From assembly GCF_900156345.1 (NCBI RefSeq), contig NZ_FTPP01000002.1:1299523-1363522 (forward strand): DNA of 64,000 bases. The letters run 5' to 3'. This DNA comes from Pontibacter indicus. Its GTDB lineage: Bacteria; Bacteroidota; Bacteroidia; Cytophagales; Hymenobacteraceae. Under the pieces are notes generated by a model, which did not search any database, was not told the origin of the DNA, and was given only the letters and a program-made list of their open reading frames with translations. This document shows, in pieces, positions 39,256-48,465 of the stretch; position 1 is the first letter of the stretch; each line of letters begins with the position of its first letter. Made by a program: the position numbers and the translations under genes.

Positions 39256-39924
39256 ATGAGTAACACAAAGGCACTAATATTAGGGATCCTACTATTAGTG
39301 CCTCTTCTTATTTTTATATTTATCGGAAGTTTCGGTGAACACCATTTCACGCTCCGTAAATATTTTCCTCAGGTAACCGCCACAGGCGAGGTTGTCCGCA
39401 ATGCGGAGGGAGACACCCTTTTCAATCAGGTTCCAGCATTTGAATTGATTTCTCAGCAAGGTCAAAAGGTCTCGCAGAATGAACTCGATGGCAACATCTA
39501 TGTCGCTGATTTTTTCTTCGCCACTTGTCCTGACATCTGCAAGCAAATGTCCTCGCAAATGGTGCGGGTGCAGGAAGCCTTTCTGGATGAAGAGCAGGTA
39601 AAGATAGTTTCCTTTACAGTCAATCCGGAACATGACACTCCTGAAGTATTACGTGAGTATGGAGAACGCTACAATGCCGACCCTACGAAATGGTATTTCC
39701 TGACCGGTGATCGTGATAAAATTTATGATCTGGCACAGAAGGGTTTCTACCTGCCGGTGATGAAAGTAGAAGGTCAGCAGGATTTTATTCACAGTGAAAA
39801 ATTCATGCTCGTGGATAAGAACAGGTATGTGAGAGGTATTTATGATGGTACCGACAAGGAGGATGTGGATCGCCTGATTCTGGAAATTAAAGTTCTTTTA
39901 GATGAATACAGCAAATCAAAATAG
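39256..39924 (+). CDS. SCO1/SenC family copper chaperone
   Basis: 222 residues with one N-terminal membrane anchor (LILGILLLVPLLIFIFIGSF) and a thioredoxin-like periplasmic domain. Copper-binding residues are present: CPDIC (Cys91, Cys95) in FFATCPDICKQM and the late His in DFIHSEKFMLVD. The block VKIVSFTVNPEHDTPEVL is a family signature. Sco proteins deliver copper to, or reduce, the CuA site of subunit II, which fits its place in the oxidase operon. Its end overlaps the next gene by 23 bases. Confidence 0.95.
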   Translation: MSNTKALILGILLLVPLLIFIFIGSFGEHHFTLRKYFPQVTATGEVVRNAEGDTLFNQVPAFELISQQGQKVSQNELDGNIYVADFFFATCPDICKQMSSQMVRVQEAFLDEEQVKIVSFTVNPEHDTPEVLREYGERYNADPTKWYFLTGDRDKIYDLAQKGFYLPVMKVEGQQDFIHSEKFMLVDKNRYVRGIYDGTDKEDVDRLILEIKVLLDEYSKSK

Positions 39925-40456
39925 TCCTGCTGCAGGCAACGACAAGAAATTTTTAGTAGTAATTGCCATCCTGTCTATTACTATACCTGTGGTGGTGGCG
40001 ATGCTCTTCTTCATGCCGAAAGAGGGCTCCAATGCCGTAGATGTTTCCTTTCTGCCGACCTTACATGCTATACTGAACTCCATGACTGCCTGCCTTTTGG
40101 TTGTTGGCTATTACAACATCCGAAAAGGCAACATAAAAGTGCATCGCACAGCCATGGCCTCAGCATTCGGCTTGTCGGCCATTTTTTTGGTGTCGTATGT
40201 CACGTACCATTTTCTGGGTGAGCGCACCATCTATGGCGGCGACGGCTATTTGAAACTCTTCTACTACTTTATTCTGCTTACGCACATTGTGCTGGCCGTG
40301 GTGATCGTTCCGTTGGTGCTCCTGTCAGTGTACTTTGCTTTGTCCGAGCAGTTTACCCGCCACCGTCGTATATCAAGATGGACCTTCCCGATCTGGCTTT
40401 ATGTAGCCGTAACGGGTGTGCTGGTCTACATCATGATTTCTCCGTATTATACTTAA
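39902..40456 (+). CDS. DUF420 membrane protein
   Basis: 184 residues with five membrane segments. HAILNSMTACLLVVGYYNIRKGNIKVHRTAM is the first conserved block of DUF420, and the HIVLAVVIVPLVLLS and RRISRWTFPIWLYVAVTGVLVY segments complete the family pattern, including conserved histidines. DUF420 proteins (including CtaM-like assembly factors of oxidases in Firmicutes) are genetically tied to heme-copper oxidases. Here an oxidase assembly role is inferred from position. Its start lies inside the Sco gene in another frame. Confidence 0.92.
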   Translation: MNTANQNSPAAGNDKKFLVVIAILSITIPVVVAMLFFMPKEGSNAVDVSFLPTLHAILNSMTACLLVVGYYNIRKGNIKVHRTAMASAFGLSAIFLVSYVTYHFLGERTIYGGDGYLKLFYYFILLTHIVLAVVIVPLVLLSVYFALSEQFTRHRRISRWTFPIWLYVAVTGVLVYIMISPYYT

Positions 40457-40481
40457 TGTAGTATCACTTACTTCTTATCTT

Positions 40482-40757
40482 ATGATTATGAAGCGCCAAT
40501 TATTCAAAATATTCTTTTCGGGCCTGCTGATGCTTACGCTTAGTCTGGTGTCAACTGAGGCCTATAGCCAGTGCGCCATGTGCCGCGCCACGGTGGAGTC
40601 GAACGTAGGGACCGGTAAGACGGACTCTGACTCGCAGGTAGGAGCAGGGCTGAACACAGGAATCCTATACCTGATGCTGATCCCCTATGTGCTGATAGGA
40701 ACTGTTGGTTTCCTTTGGTACAAGAGCAACAAAATGAAAAAAGCTAAAGTAGCCTAA
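40482..40757 (+). CDS. small CxxC membrane protein at the end of the oxidase operon
   Basis: 91 residues (89 if the second Met is used, MKRQLFKIFF). It has a signal-peptide-like first helix ending near TEAYSQ, then a mature N-terminus with CAMCRA, a short polar loop (ESNVGTGKTDSDSQVG) and a second helix (GILYLMLIPYVLIGTVGFLWY) with a basic tail. No named family recognised. The CxxC pair next to the membrane and its position after Sco and DUF420 genes suggest a redox or metal-handling role in oxidase assembly. Confidence 0.8.
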   Translation: MIMKRQLFKIFFSGLLMLTLSLVSTEAYSQCAMCRATVESNVGTGKTDSDSQVGAGLNTGILYLMLIPYVLIGTVGFLWYKSNKMKKAKVA

Positions 40758-40820
40758 TTATGTTCTAGTCATATTGCGCTAGACTACGATTCGACTTTAC
40801 GTTCTACTATATCAATCACA

Positions 40821-40861
40821 CAAAACCACATGCCGCGTTGCCTGCATGTGGTTTTGTTTTT
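40821..40861 (+). terminator. terminator of the respiratory operon
   Basis: CAAAACCACATGC (40821-40833) pairs perfectly with GCATGTGGTTTTG (40844-40856), a 13-bp stem with a 10-base loop, followed by TTTTT. Confidence 0.93.
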
Positions 40862-41180
40862 AGTCCTGATTCGGAGCTAATGATAGGGCAAATAAAGTAT
40901 AAGGACGGGAATTGCGCCAACAGTATAGTATCTCTAATTCGAAGCTGTCAGGCATAGGATATCGGCTAGTCTTTTTTTAAAGACCATCCAGCCTTCTATA
41001 CCATGGTTCTACTTTTACCAAATATTTGATTTCTGGACTGAATTTTGATCCATTTTCGTACGGAATTCCTTTCCAAATCGGAATTTTACATGATCAGGGG
41101 CTGTTGCTTTCATTTTAGCCGCTTATCAGTCATGCTCTTATAACACGAATTGCTTAAATTCGTGGATAATCCCTAATGTC
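40862..41180. other. intergenic region upstream of the histidine kinase
   Basis: About 320 bases, AT-rich, without a coding frame. No exact TTTG/TAnnTTTG pair was found by eye. A TATACC motif is at about 40998. Confidence 0.4.
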
Positions 41181-44100
41181 TTGAACCGGAAATTTGCACC
41201 CTTCATCCTATTTGCCCTAGCTGTGCTGTGTTTTATGGCGACAGCTTTTTTGCATTATAGGGTTCCGGTGGCTTGGCTTCAGGCGGATAGGGAAAAGACA
41301 CAGCAGCACATCTCGCAACGTGTGCAGGCACTGCTATCGGATGCACACCAGGAAGCAGTGCAGTTGGGAGATCAACTACAGAAAGACCGGATTAGCTTTA
41401 CGAAGCTTCTCTCCAAAACGCACTACCCCACTTTTGTATACAAGAATGGTCGCCTAGTGTACTGGTCCGACCATACGGTTATACCTGACCTGGATTTGCC
41501 CCCAACATCTCATTCCATCTCTACCATCCGGAACAGTTACGGCACGTTTGTGGTCATGCCCCATCAGGTCTCCGAGTATCGGATCTATACCTACATCCCG
41601 CTTCAGATAGACTACGGGACTACGAAGGATTTCCTCTCTTCAGGTTTGCAAAAGAGCATTTTCGGGAAGGCGGATGTGCGGCTGGTGCTCGAAAATCCCG
41701 GACAATTGCCACAAGTGAAAACCAGTGAGGGAGAGTTTCTGTTTGCGGTCGACTACGGGTCCGGGAGAGCGGATGTTGGTTTCGACCAAATACAGCTTGT
41801 GCTGCTTATTCTGGGGACCATCTTTTTTGTGTGGTTCAGCATTTCGTGGAGCAGGTATTTCTTAAGACGGCAGCGCTATACGGCGGGCATTGTGCTATTG
41901 CTGGTACTGCTGGTAGGTTTTCGGTTGGCGCTCCTTTTTCTCAACCTGCCGTTTCTGATCGTGGAGACGGAGCTGTTCGATCCGCGCCTTTACGCCGCTT
42001 CTTTTTGGTCGCCTTCGGTTGGGGATCTGGCGCTCAATGTGCTGCTGCTCGTGACAGTGGCCTGGGCTGCGTCGTATCTTTTCCACAAAAACGAAGTTTT
42101 AAACACTTTTAAAGCCTACCCGCCGAAGAAGAGCAAAGTGGCACTTGGCATTACGATGCTGGTATTCTTTGTGCTGCTGGCTGTTTTGTTCCGCTTCTAC
42201 TATGGCATCTACCACAACTCGCCGCTAGCCCTCGACATCAACCAGTCTATTGAGATGGAGCGGTACAAGCTGGTCATGTACACCCTGATGTTTCTGCATA
42301 CTGTGGCGTTGAGTCTCTTTGCTTATAAGCTGGCTTCGGTAGCCAATGTGCTGTTGCGCCGGCTGAGTGAATGGTGGCCTTACCAGCTGCTACTAGGTAT
42401 AGCGGTTGTGCTGACAGTGCTGGCGTTGGTGTTTGATATGCGCTGGATACCGGTGCTGTTGATCGGCACTGTCTTCTGGGCAATCGTGCTATTGGCAGCG
42501 CAGCATCGACAGGCGATCAGCTTGCCTTACCGTACCTATCTTTTTCTATTTCTGATCATCGCGGTGAGTAGCCTGACGGGGGCGGCATCACTTTACACGC
42601 ATTTTCAGAGTGAGCTCCTGGCTTATAAACAGAAGTTTGCGTTTGACCTGATGCAAGGCAACGACGTGCTGGCGGAGTACTTGCTGGAAGAAGACGTAGC
42701 GGTGCGGGTATCGGAAGATGTGCTGATCCAGACAAAAATGAAAGGTCCGTACGTGGATGCTTTCTTCATCAAACGGAAAATATCGCGTCAGTTTCTGCCG
42801 GATTATTTCGACAAGTACGAAGCCAACATCCTTTTGTTCGACAGCCAGGGGCGCACGCTGGAGAGTGCCGACACCACGGCAGCCACCTTAGACGAACTGC
42901 GGAAGAAGTACGCCACGGCCCACAACAAGACGGAGTACGACAACCTATACCTGGTAAACGACCCGGCACGACCGCACACCCGCTTTTACTTAAAGCTGAT
43001 CGAAGTGCCACTGGGCACGCAGCTGTACGGTACCATTGTGCTGCAGTTGAGTCTAAAAGAACTTCTCCCAAACAGCTTGGTTCCGGAATTATTGGCCGGG
43101 CAGCAACACCAGCAGCCATTTCAGGCAGATATCCTGAGCTACGGAATCTACGAGAAAGGAAGGTTAACCTATAGCGAAGGAGAGTTTGACTACGCGACCA
43201 ACTTCGACCGCAGCGAGCTGGGGAAAAGTGAGCTATACCGGCAAGGTTCGACTGAGGAGGGTTTCCACCACCTGGGTGTAAAAACCGACTCCGGCCCGAC
43301 CGTGATCATCACGACGAATAAGTACGGTGCCCGTGAAGTACTCTCCAATTTTTCGTTTCTGTTTCTGTTCTTCACTGGCTGCCTGATTGTGGTGGCCCTG
43401 CTCTATGTGTTGCTGAATCGGGAACGGCTGCGGGATTTTCAGCCGAACTTCAGCACCAAGATTCAGCTTTTCCTGAATTTTGGCATCCTGTTGCCCCTGA
43501 TGCTGGTGAGTATCGTGACGGCTAGTTTGGTGACCGGCTCCTATAAGAAAGACTTGCTGTCGTCTTACGAAAAAAAGGGTGAGGCTATACAGGACCATTT
43601 GAGTAGGCCGACTACGCTGGAAGTGATGCCGGACCGCAACCGCCTGCTGCGGCGTGTTGCTTCTATTGCGGCCTTGTCGGAGGCCGATGTCAGCCTATAC
43701 GACCGCAACGGGCGTCTGATGGTAACGAGTCAGCCGCTGATTTTCGAATCGGGGCTGCTTTCCAAACTGATTAACCCGAATGCGTTCGCTGCCATTTCGG
43801 AGCGGCAGGCCCTCCGCGTGCTGCTCGATGAGCATGCCGGCAACCTGAATTTCAATGCACTATACCTGCCTCTGCGCCCCGACAACGACCCCGAAAAACT
43901 GATCGGCTTTATCGGTATACCTTTCTTCGACTCCGAACGGCAACTGGACCTGAAGCTGATCGAGCTGATCACGACCACCATGAATATCTTCACGGTGATG
44001 TTCATCGTGTTCATCATCCTGACCTTCTTTGCCTCCAGGGCGCTGACCGTGCCGCTGCGTATGCTGGCCGACAAGCTCAAGCGTACCTCGTTGACGGGTA

Positions 44101-44888
44101 AAAACGAGATGCTGGCCTATGAAGGGGCTGATGAGATCGGGATGCTGGTGAATGAGTATAACCGCATGTTGCTGACGCTGGAGCAGAACAAAGTGGAGCT
44201 GGCTATGCGCGAGAAGGAAGCTGCCTGGCGGGAGATGGCGAGGCAGGTGGCGCATGAGATCAAAAACCCGCTCACCCCGATGAAGCTTTCGCTGCAGTAC
44301 CTCCAGAAGGCCATTGCGGAAAAGAACCCGAACACCGAGCAGATGATCAACAAGATATCGCATACGCTGATTACGCAGATCAACATCCTGAGCGATATTG
44401 CCACCTCATTTTCGAATTTTACCTCCATGCCGGAGCCAAAGGCTGAACTGATGGACCTGGGGGCTGCCCTGCACAAGGCGGTTGACCTGCATACCAATCC
44501 GGCTTCTGTGAGAACGAAGCTGCGTATACCGGAGGAACCAGTCATGGTGATGGCCGATGAGGCGCTGCTCGTTCGTACCTTCAACAACCTGCTGCTGAAC
44601 GCCATACAGGCAGTGCCCGCTGAACGGAAACCCCTGATCAGGATAGAGCTGAAAGTGAACGGGAGTAGCGAGGCGCTTGTGTCGATTGCGGATAATGGAA
44701 GCGGTATACCTGCCGAGATCCAGCACAAAGTGTTTATACCTAACTTCAGCACCAAGTACACGGGCTCAGGTATAGGACTGGCTGTTGCCAAAAAAGGAAT
44801 TGAAAACGCGGGAGGTCGCATCTGGTTTGTGACAGAAGAGGGAGAGGGGACGACATTTTACATTGCCTTACCGCTGGCCAGCCCATGA
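41181..44888 (+). CDS. large multi-pass sensor histidine kinase (NtrY-like)
   Basis: 1235 residues. The start is a TTG: the only nearby ATG (41175) runs into a stop, and the next in-frame ATG would cut into the first helix. A first membrane segment (about 5-24) precedes an extracytoplasmic sensor region; then a bundle of about seven helices (about 200-475), a second extracytoplasmic segment (about 475-720), another helix (about 725-745), a further sensory segment and helix (about 915-935), HAMP, and the kinase. The H-box is VAHEIKNPLTPMK with His1025, and ATP-binding motifs are NNLLLNAIQAV, DNGSGIP and GSGIGLAV. This is a very large input module for a kinase. No response regulator is adjacent. 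It overlaps the next gene by 4 bases (ATGA). Confidence 0.92.
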   Translation: MNRKFAPFILFALAVLCFMATAFLHYRVPVAWLQADREKTQQHISQRVQALLSDAHQEAVQLGDQLQKDRISFTKLLSKTHYPTFVYKNGRLVYWSDHTVIPDLDLPPTSHSISTIRNSYGTFVVMPHQVSEYRIYTYIPLQIDYGTTKDFLSSGLQKSIFGKADVRLVLENPGQLPQVKTSEGEFLFAVDYGSGRADVGFDQIQLVLLILGTIFFVWFSISWSRYFLRRQRYTAGIVLLLVLLVGFRLALLFLNLPFLIVETELFDPRLYAASFWSPSVGDLALNVLLLVTVAWAASYLFHKNEVLNTFKAYPPKKSKVALGITMLVFFVLLAVLFRFYYGIYHNSPLALDINQSIEMERYKLVMYTLMFLHTVALSLFAYKLASVANVLLRRLSEWWPYQLLLGIAVVLTVLALVFDMRWIPVLLIGTVFWAIVLLAAQHRQAISLPYRTYLFLFLIIAVSSLTGAASLYTHFQSELLAYKQKFAFDLMQGNDVLAEYLLEEDVAVRVSEDVLIQTKMKGPYVDAFFIKRKISRQFLPDYFDKYEANILLFDSQGRTLESADTTAATLDELRKKYATAHNKTEYDNLYLVNDPARPHTRFYLKLIEVPLGTQLYGTIVLQLSLKELLPNSLVPELLAGQQHQQPFQADILSYGIYEKGRLTYSEGEFDYATNFDRSELGKSELYRQGSTEEGFHHLGVKTDSGPTVIITTNKYGAREVLSNFSFLFLFFTGCLIVVALLYVLLNRERLRDFQPNFSTKIQLFLNFGILLPLMLVSIVTASLVTGSYKKDLLSSYEKKGEAIQDHLSRPTTLEVMPDRNRLLRRVASIAALSEADVSLYDRNGRLMVTSQPLIFESGLLSKLINPNAFAAISERQALRVLLDEHAGNLNFNALYLPLRPDNDPEKLIGFIGIPFFDSERQLDLKLIELITTTMNIFTVMFIVFIILTFFASRALTVPLRMLADKLKRTSLTGKNEMLAYEGADEIGMLVNEYNRMLLTLEQNKVELAMREKEAAWREMARQVAHEIKNPLTPMKLSLQYLQKAIAEKNPNTEQMINKISHTLITQINILSDIATSFSNFTSMPEPKAELMDLGAALHKAVDLHTNPASVRTKLRIPEEPVMVMADEALLVRTFNNLLLNAIQAVPAERKPLIRIELKVNGSSEALVSIADNGSGIPAEIQHKVFIPNFSTKYTGSGIGLAVAKKGIENAGGRIWFVTEEGEGTTFYIALPLASP

Positions 44889-47800
44889 TCCGGTGTCTGA
44901 TTACCGGTGTGCTGCTGTTGTTGCTGAGCCTGTCTGCGCTGGCCCAGGCCCCCGTTAATAACCGGCACTGCAAGTGGCTATACCTGACCGACTACCCCCA
45001 GCAGCTCGACACGCTCACCATCGATGTCAGCACCGTTACGTTCGTTGGTCCCCGCAAAGACCAGATCAAGTTTGAGTACAACTACTATACCCACGAGTTC
45101 AAGCTGACGGAGTTTCCGGCCCCCACTTATCAGATCATCGATACGCTCGGGACAATGGTGCCTATACCTGATTCGGTGCTGGTGTGCTACAGAACGCTGC
45201 CGCTGAGTCTGGCCAAACCTGCCTACCGCCGCGACATCCTGAAACTGGATCGAAGCGGTTCGCCGAAAGAACTGTACAAAGAGGACTTTGCCCAGCGGGA
45301 AGAGATCTTCAAAACGCCTGGCCTGAACAAGACGGGAAGCATTTCACGCGGTATTTCCTTTGGCAATACGCAAAACGTGTTTGTGAACTCTGCCCTGAAC
45401 CTGCAGCTCGACGGAAAGCTGACCGACGACATCGACATCACTGCGGCCATCACCGACCAGAACATCCCTTTCCAACCGGAGGGCAATACCCAGCAGCTGA
45501 ACGAGTTTGACCGGGTGTATATCACCCTGAAGCACAAGCAATGGCAATTGTCGGCAGGCGATGTGGTGCTGCGCAGCAAGCCGTCGTACTTCATGCAGTT
45601 TTACAAAAACGTGCAGGGCGGTGCTTTTGAGACCACCTTCGGGAAGTCGCCGGAAAAGCTGGGTACGACTACGGTAGCCGCCTCGGTGTCTAAAGGGAAG
45701 TTTGCCTCGCAGGCGGTGGAGGCCCTGGAAGGCGTGCAGGGACCCTACCGGCTGCGTGGCCCAAACAATGAGCGCTTCATCATTGTGCTGGCCAACTCGG
45801 AACGGGTTTTTCTGGACGGGCGCCTGCTTACCCGGGGCTTTGACTTTGACTATGTGATCGACTACAACCAAGCCGAGATTACCTTCACAACTAGGCACGT
45901 CATCACCAAGAATTCCCGCATCCGGGTAGACTTCGAGTACTCCGACCTGAACTACAGCCGCAGCATTTACCACGCCAGCCATTACCAGCAAATGGGGAAG
46001 GTGCAGGTATACGCCAACTACTACAGCGAGTCCGACAACCCAAACAACCTGCTGCACCTCGACCTGCGCGACGAAGACAAACGCTTGCTGGCAGGTATAG
46101 GCGATAGCCTGGACCTGGCCCTGGTTCCGGGAGCGACGCAGGTACCTTTTGATCCGGCGCAGGTGCTGTACGCTCAGCGCGACACGCTCGTGGACGGTTT
46201 GCCGCAGCAGGTATATGTGTTCTCCAGTAACCCGGACTCGGCGGTTTTCAATGTGCGGTTTTCGGAAGTGGGGGCCAACCGTGGCAACTACGTGGCGACC
46301 AGCAGTGCTGTCAATGGCAGGGTATACCGCTGGGTGGCACCTGTCAACGGTGTGCCGCAGGGTAACTACGCGCCCGTACGTATTCTGCCCACACCCCGCA
46401 AAAAACAGCTGATTACGCTGGGTGGTAACTATGAACTACAGAAAGGCGTGAACTTCTTCCTGGAAGGTGCCGCTTCGCAGAATGACCTGAATCGTTTCTC
46501 GCGCCTCGATGCGCAGGACGACAATGGGGCCGCTTTGCGGGTGGGCTATGCCATACAGGACCGGCAGCTTTCATTTTTGGGCAAGTACCGCCTCAACAGC
46601 ACACTCAACTACGAGTATACCGACGTCAATTTTGAGCCCATCGACCGTTACCGTCCTATTGAGTTCGACCGCGACTGGAGTCTGGACAACCCGAACCAGA
46701 AAGCCGAAGACCATATCTTTCACTTCTCGGTAGGGGCGGCGCGTGATCCGCAGAACCTGGTCAATTACCGCATCAGCCGTCGCTACCGGCACCAGCAGGT
46801 AGACGGCACACAGCACCAGCTGGATCTGAACCGCTCGTTTGGCAAGCTGGAGTTGCGCAACAGCTTTTTTATGCTTCATAGCCAACAGGCCACCCGCGAC
46901 TCAGAATGGTACCGGGGCGATGTGGGCGCCAGGTATAGACTCGGCAAAGTGGTACCCGGCTACAGGTATAGCTTCGACAAAAACAAACTCACCGCCCTCG
47001 GCACCGATTCCGTGACCGGCTCGGCCATGTATTTCGATGAGCATGTATTATTTGTGGAGAGTGCCGATACCGCCAAAACCCGCTTCCGTGTAGACTACAG
47101 CTACCGTACCGACCTGCGCCCGACCGCCCAAGGCGAGATGGGAGCACCGGAAGTAGGGCAGACGTACAACGCCATGCTCCAGCGCAGGTATGGCCGCGAC
47201 AGCGACATTTCCCTGCAGGCAACCTATCGCAACTTGGAGCTTGCCCAAGGGCAGGACGAAGAAACTGTGCAGTCGCGCATCGACTGGAATACCTCTTTCC
47301 TGGATGGCAGTTTCCGGTCTGAGATGAGTTATTCGGTGGGCACAGGCCGCGAACTAAAGCGCATTTTTGTTTTCCGGGAAACCATGCCGGGGCAGGGCAC
47401 ACACTACCTCCGCGAAGGCGGCAACCCCAACGACCTGAACGACTACCTGGAGGCGCAGACCGTGGACCAGCGCCGCTTCATCAAAGTTTTTTTGCCGACA
47501 GACGAGTACATCAACGCCTATACCAACCGATTCACCTACCGCCTCAACAGCAATGTGCCCCGCAGTTGGCGCAGCGCGGAGGGTTTCAAGGGTTTCATGG
47601 CCAAGTTCTCCGCCCTCAGCTTTGTGAGCATCGATAAGAAGACGACAGATGACGAGGTGATGAACCGCTTCAACCCGTTCAGTGAGGATTTTGAAGACGA
47701 GTTTCTGATCTCGCTGGTGAAATCGCTGCGCAACACGCTCTACTTTAACCGCAGCAATCCCAAATACGGCCTGGAATACACTGTGCAGCAAAACCAGCAG

Positions 47801-48367
47801 AAATCGCTGTTGGCCAATGGCACCGAGACACGCAGTGTTGGGAATCATCAGTTGATTGCTCGCCTGAACCTGAACGAAGTGCTGAGCTCCAAAATCAGTC
47901 TGGCCCAAAACGTGCGCGATAACCGCTCCAATTTCCTGAGCTCGAAGAATTTCAGCATTGTGTCGCAGGAGCTGACGCCGGAACTTGCCTACCAGCCCAA
48001 CGCCAAGCTGCGCTTTACCGGCACTTACCAACTGGCCCTGCGCGAAGACAAGCTTTCGCCCGCCGATGCTGAGCAGGAGGCGACTTTCCATGAACTGGGC
48101 CTGGAAACAAAGCTGAGCCAGGTGAGCAAGCGCACCGTGTCTGGCCTTGTAAAGTGGGTGAACATTGAGTTTGCCGGTGACATGAATTCCTATGTAGGGT
48201 ATGAGATTCTGAATGCCCTGCGTCCCGGCAACAACCTGACCTGGTCCTTCAATGTGCAGCAGCGCCTGAGCAATGGCCTTAATATTTCGCTCAACTACGA
48301 TGGAAGAAAGGCCAACAGTGTCGGAGCTGTGCACACGGGCCGCACGCAGGTGTCGGTATTGTTTTAG
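44885..48367 (+). CDS. large outer-membrane barrel-like protein, unknown function
   Basis: 1160 residues with a signal peptide (LITGVLLLLLSLSALAQ). There is an early region with GSISRGISFGNTQN and SALNLQLDGKLTDDIDITAAITD, then long stretches of alternating hydrophobic/aromatic strands and turns (for example LSFLGKYRLNSTLNYEYTD) typical of beta-barrels. The last residue is Phe (TQVSVLF), as in BAM-assembled outer-membrane proteins. No known family can be named with confidence. It is translationally coupled to the histidine kinase gene, a rare pairing that suggests an envelope-sensing unit. Confidence 0.85.
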   Translation: MIRCLITGVLLLLLSLSALAQAPVNNRHCKWLYLTDYPQQLDTLTIDVSTVTFVGPRKDQIKFEYNYYTHEFKLTEFPAPTYQIIDTLGTMVPIPDSVLVCYRTLPLSLAKPAYRRDILKLDRSGSPKELYKEDFAQREEIFKTPGLNKTGSISRGISFGNTQNVFVNSALNLQLDGKLTDDIDITAAITDQNIPFQPEGNTQQLNEFDRVYITLKHKQWQLSAGDVVLRSKPSYFMQFYKNVQGGAFETTFGKSPEKLGTTTVAASVSKGKFASQAVEALEGVQGPYRLRGPNNERFIIVLANSERVFLDGRLLTRGFDFDYVIDYNQAEITFTTRHVITKNSRIRVDFEYSDLNYSRSIYHASHYQQMGKVQVYANYYSESDNPNNLLHLDLRDEDKRLLAGIGDSLDLALVPGATQVPFDPAQVLYAQRDTLVDGLPQQVYVFSSNPDSAVFNVRFSEVGANRGNYVATSSAVNGRVYRWVAPVNGVPQGNYAPVRILPTPRKKQLITLGGNYELQKGVNFFLEGAASQNDLNRFSRLDAQDDNGAALRVGYAIQDRQLSFLGKYRLNSTLNYEYTDVNFEPIDRYRPIEFDRDWSLDNPNQKAEDHIFHFSVGAARDPQNLVNYRISRRYRHQQVDGTQHQLDLNRSFGKLELRNSFFMLHSQQATRDSEWYRGDVGARYRLGKVVPGYRYSFDKNKLTALGTDSVTGSAMYFDEHVLFVESADTAKTRFRVDYSYRTDLRPTAQGEMGAPEVGQTYNAMLQRRYGRDSDISLQATYRNLELAQGQDEETVQSRIDWNTSFLDGSFRSEMSYSVGTGRELKRIFVFRETMPGQGTHYLREGGNPNDLNDYLEAQTVDQRRFIKVFLPTDEYINAYTNRFTYRLNSNVPRSWRSAEGFKGFMAKFSALSFVSIDKKTTDDEVMNRFNPFSEDFEDEFLISLVKSLRNTLYFNRSNPKYGLEYTVQQNQQKSLLANGTETRSVGNHQLIARLNLNEVLSSKISLAQNVRDNRSNFLSSKNFSIVSQELTPELAYQPNAKLRFTGTYQLALREDKLSPADAEQEATFHELGLETKLSQVSKRTVSGLVKWVNIEFAGDMNSYVGYEILNALRPGNNLTWSFNVQQRLSNGLNISLNYDGRKANSVGAVHTGRTQVSVLF

Positions 48368-48465
48368 CGTAATCAGCGGTAGTGGTTGAGTACATTCTTG
48401 TCTTTGTATAGGGAAATCTCTATCTTTAGCTAAAGTATCGTACTGCTAATCACCACCTTCATCTC

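Noticed and set aside
47354..48334. 326-codon minus-strand frame
   Set aside because: Antisense to the barrel-like protein, whose signal peptide and terminal Phe support the plus strand.
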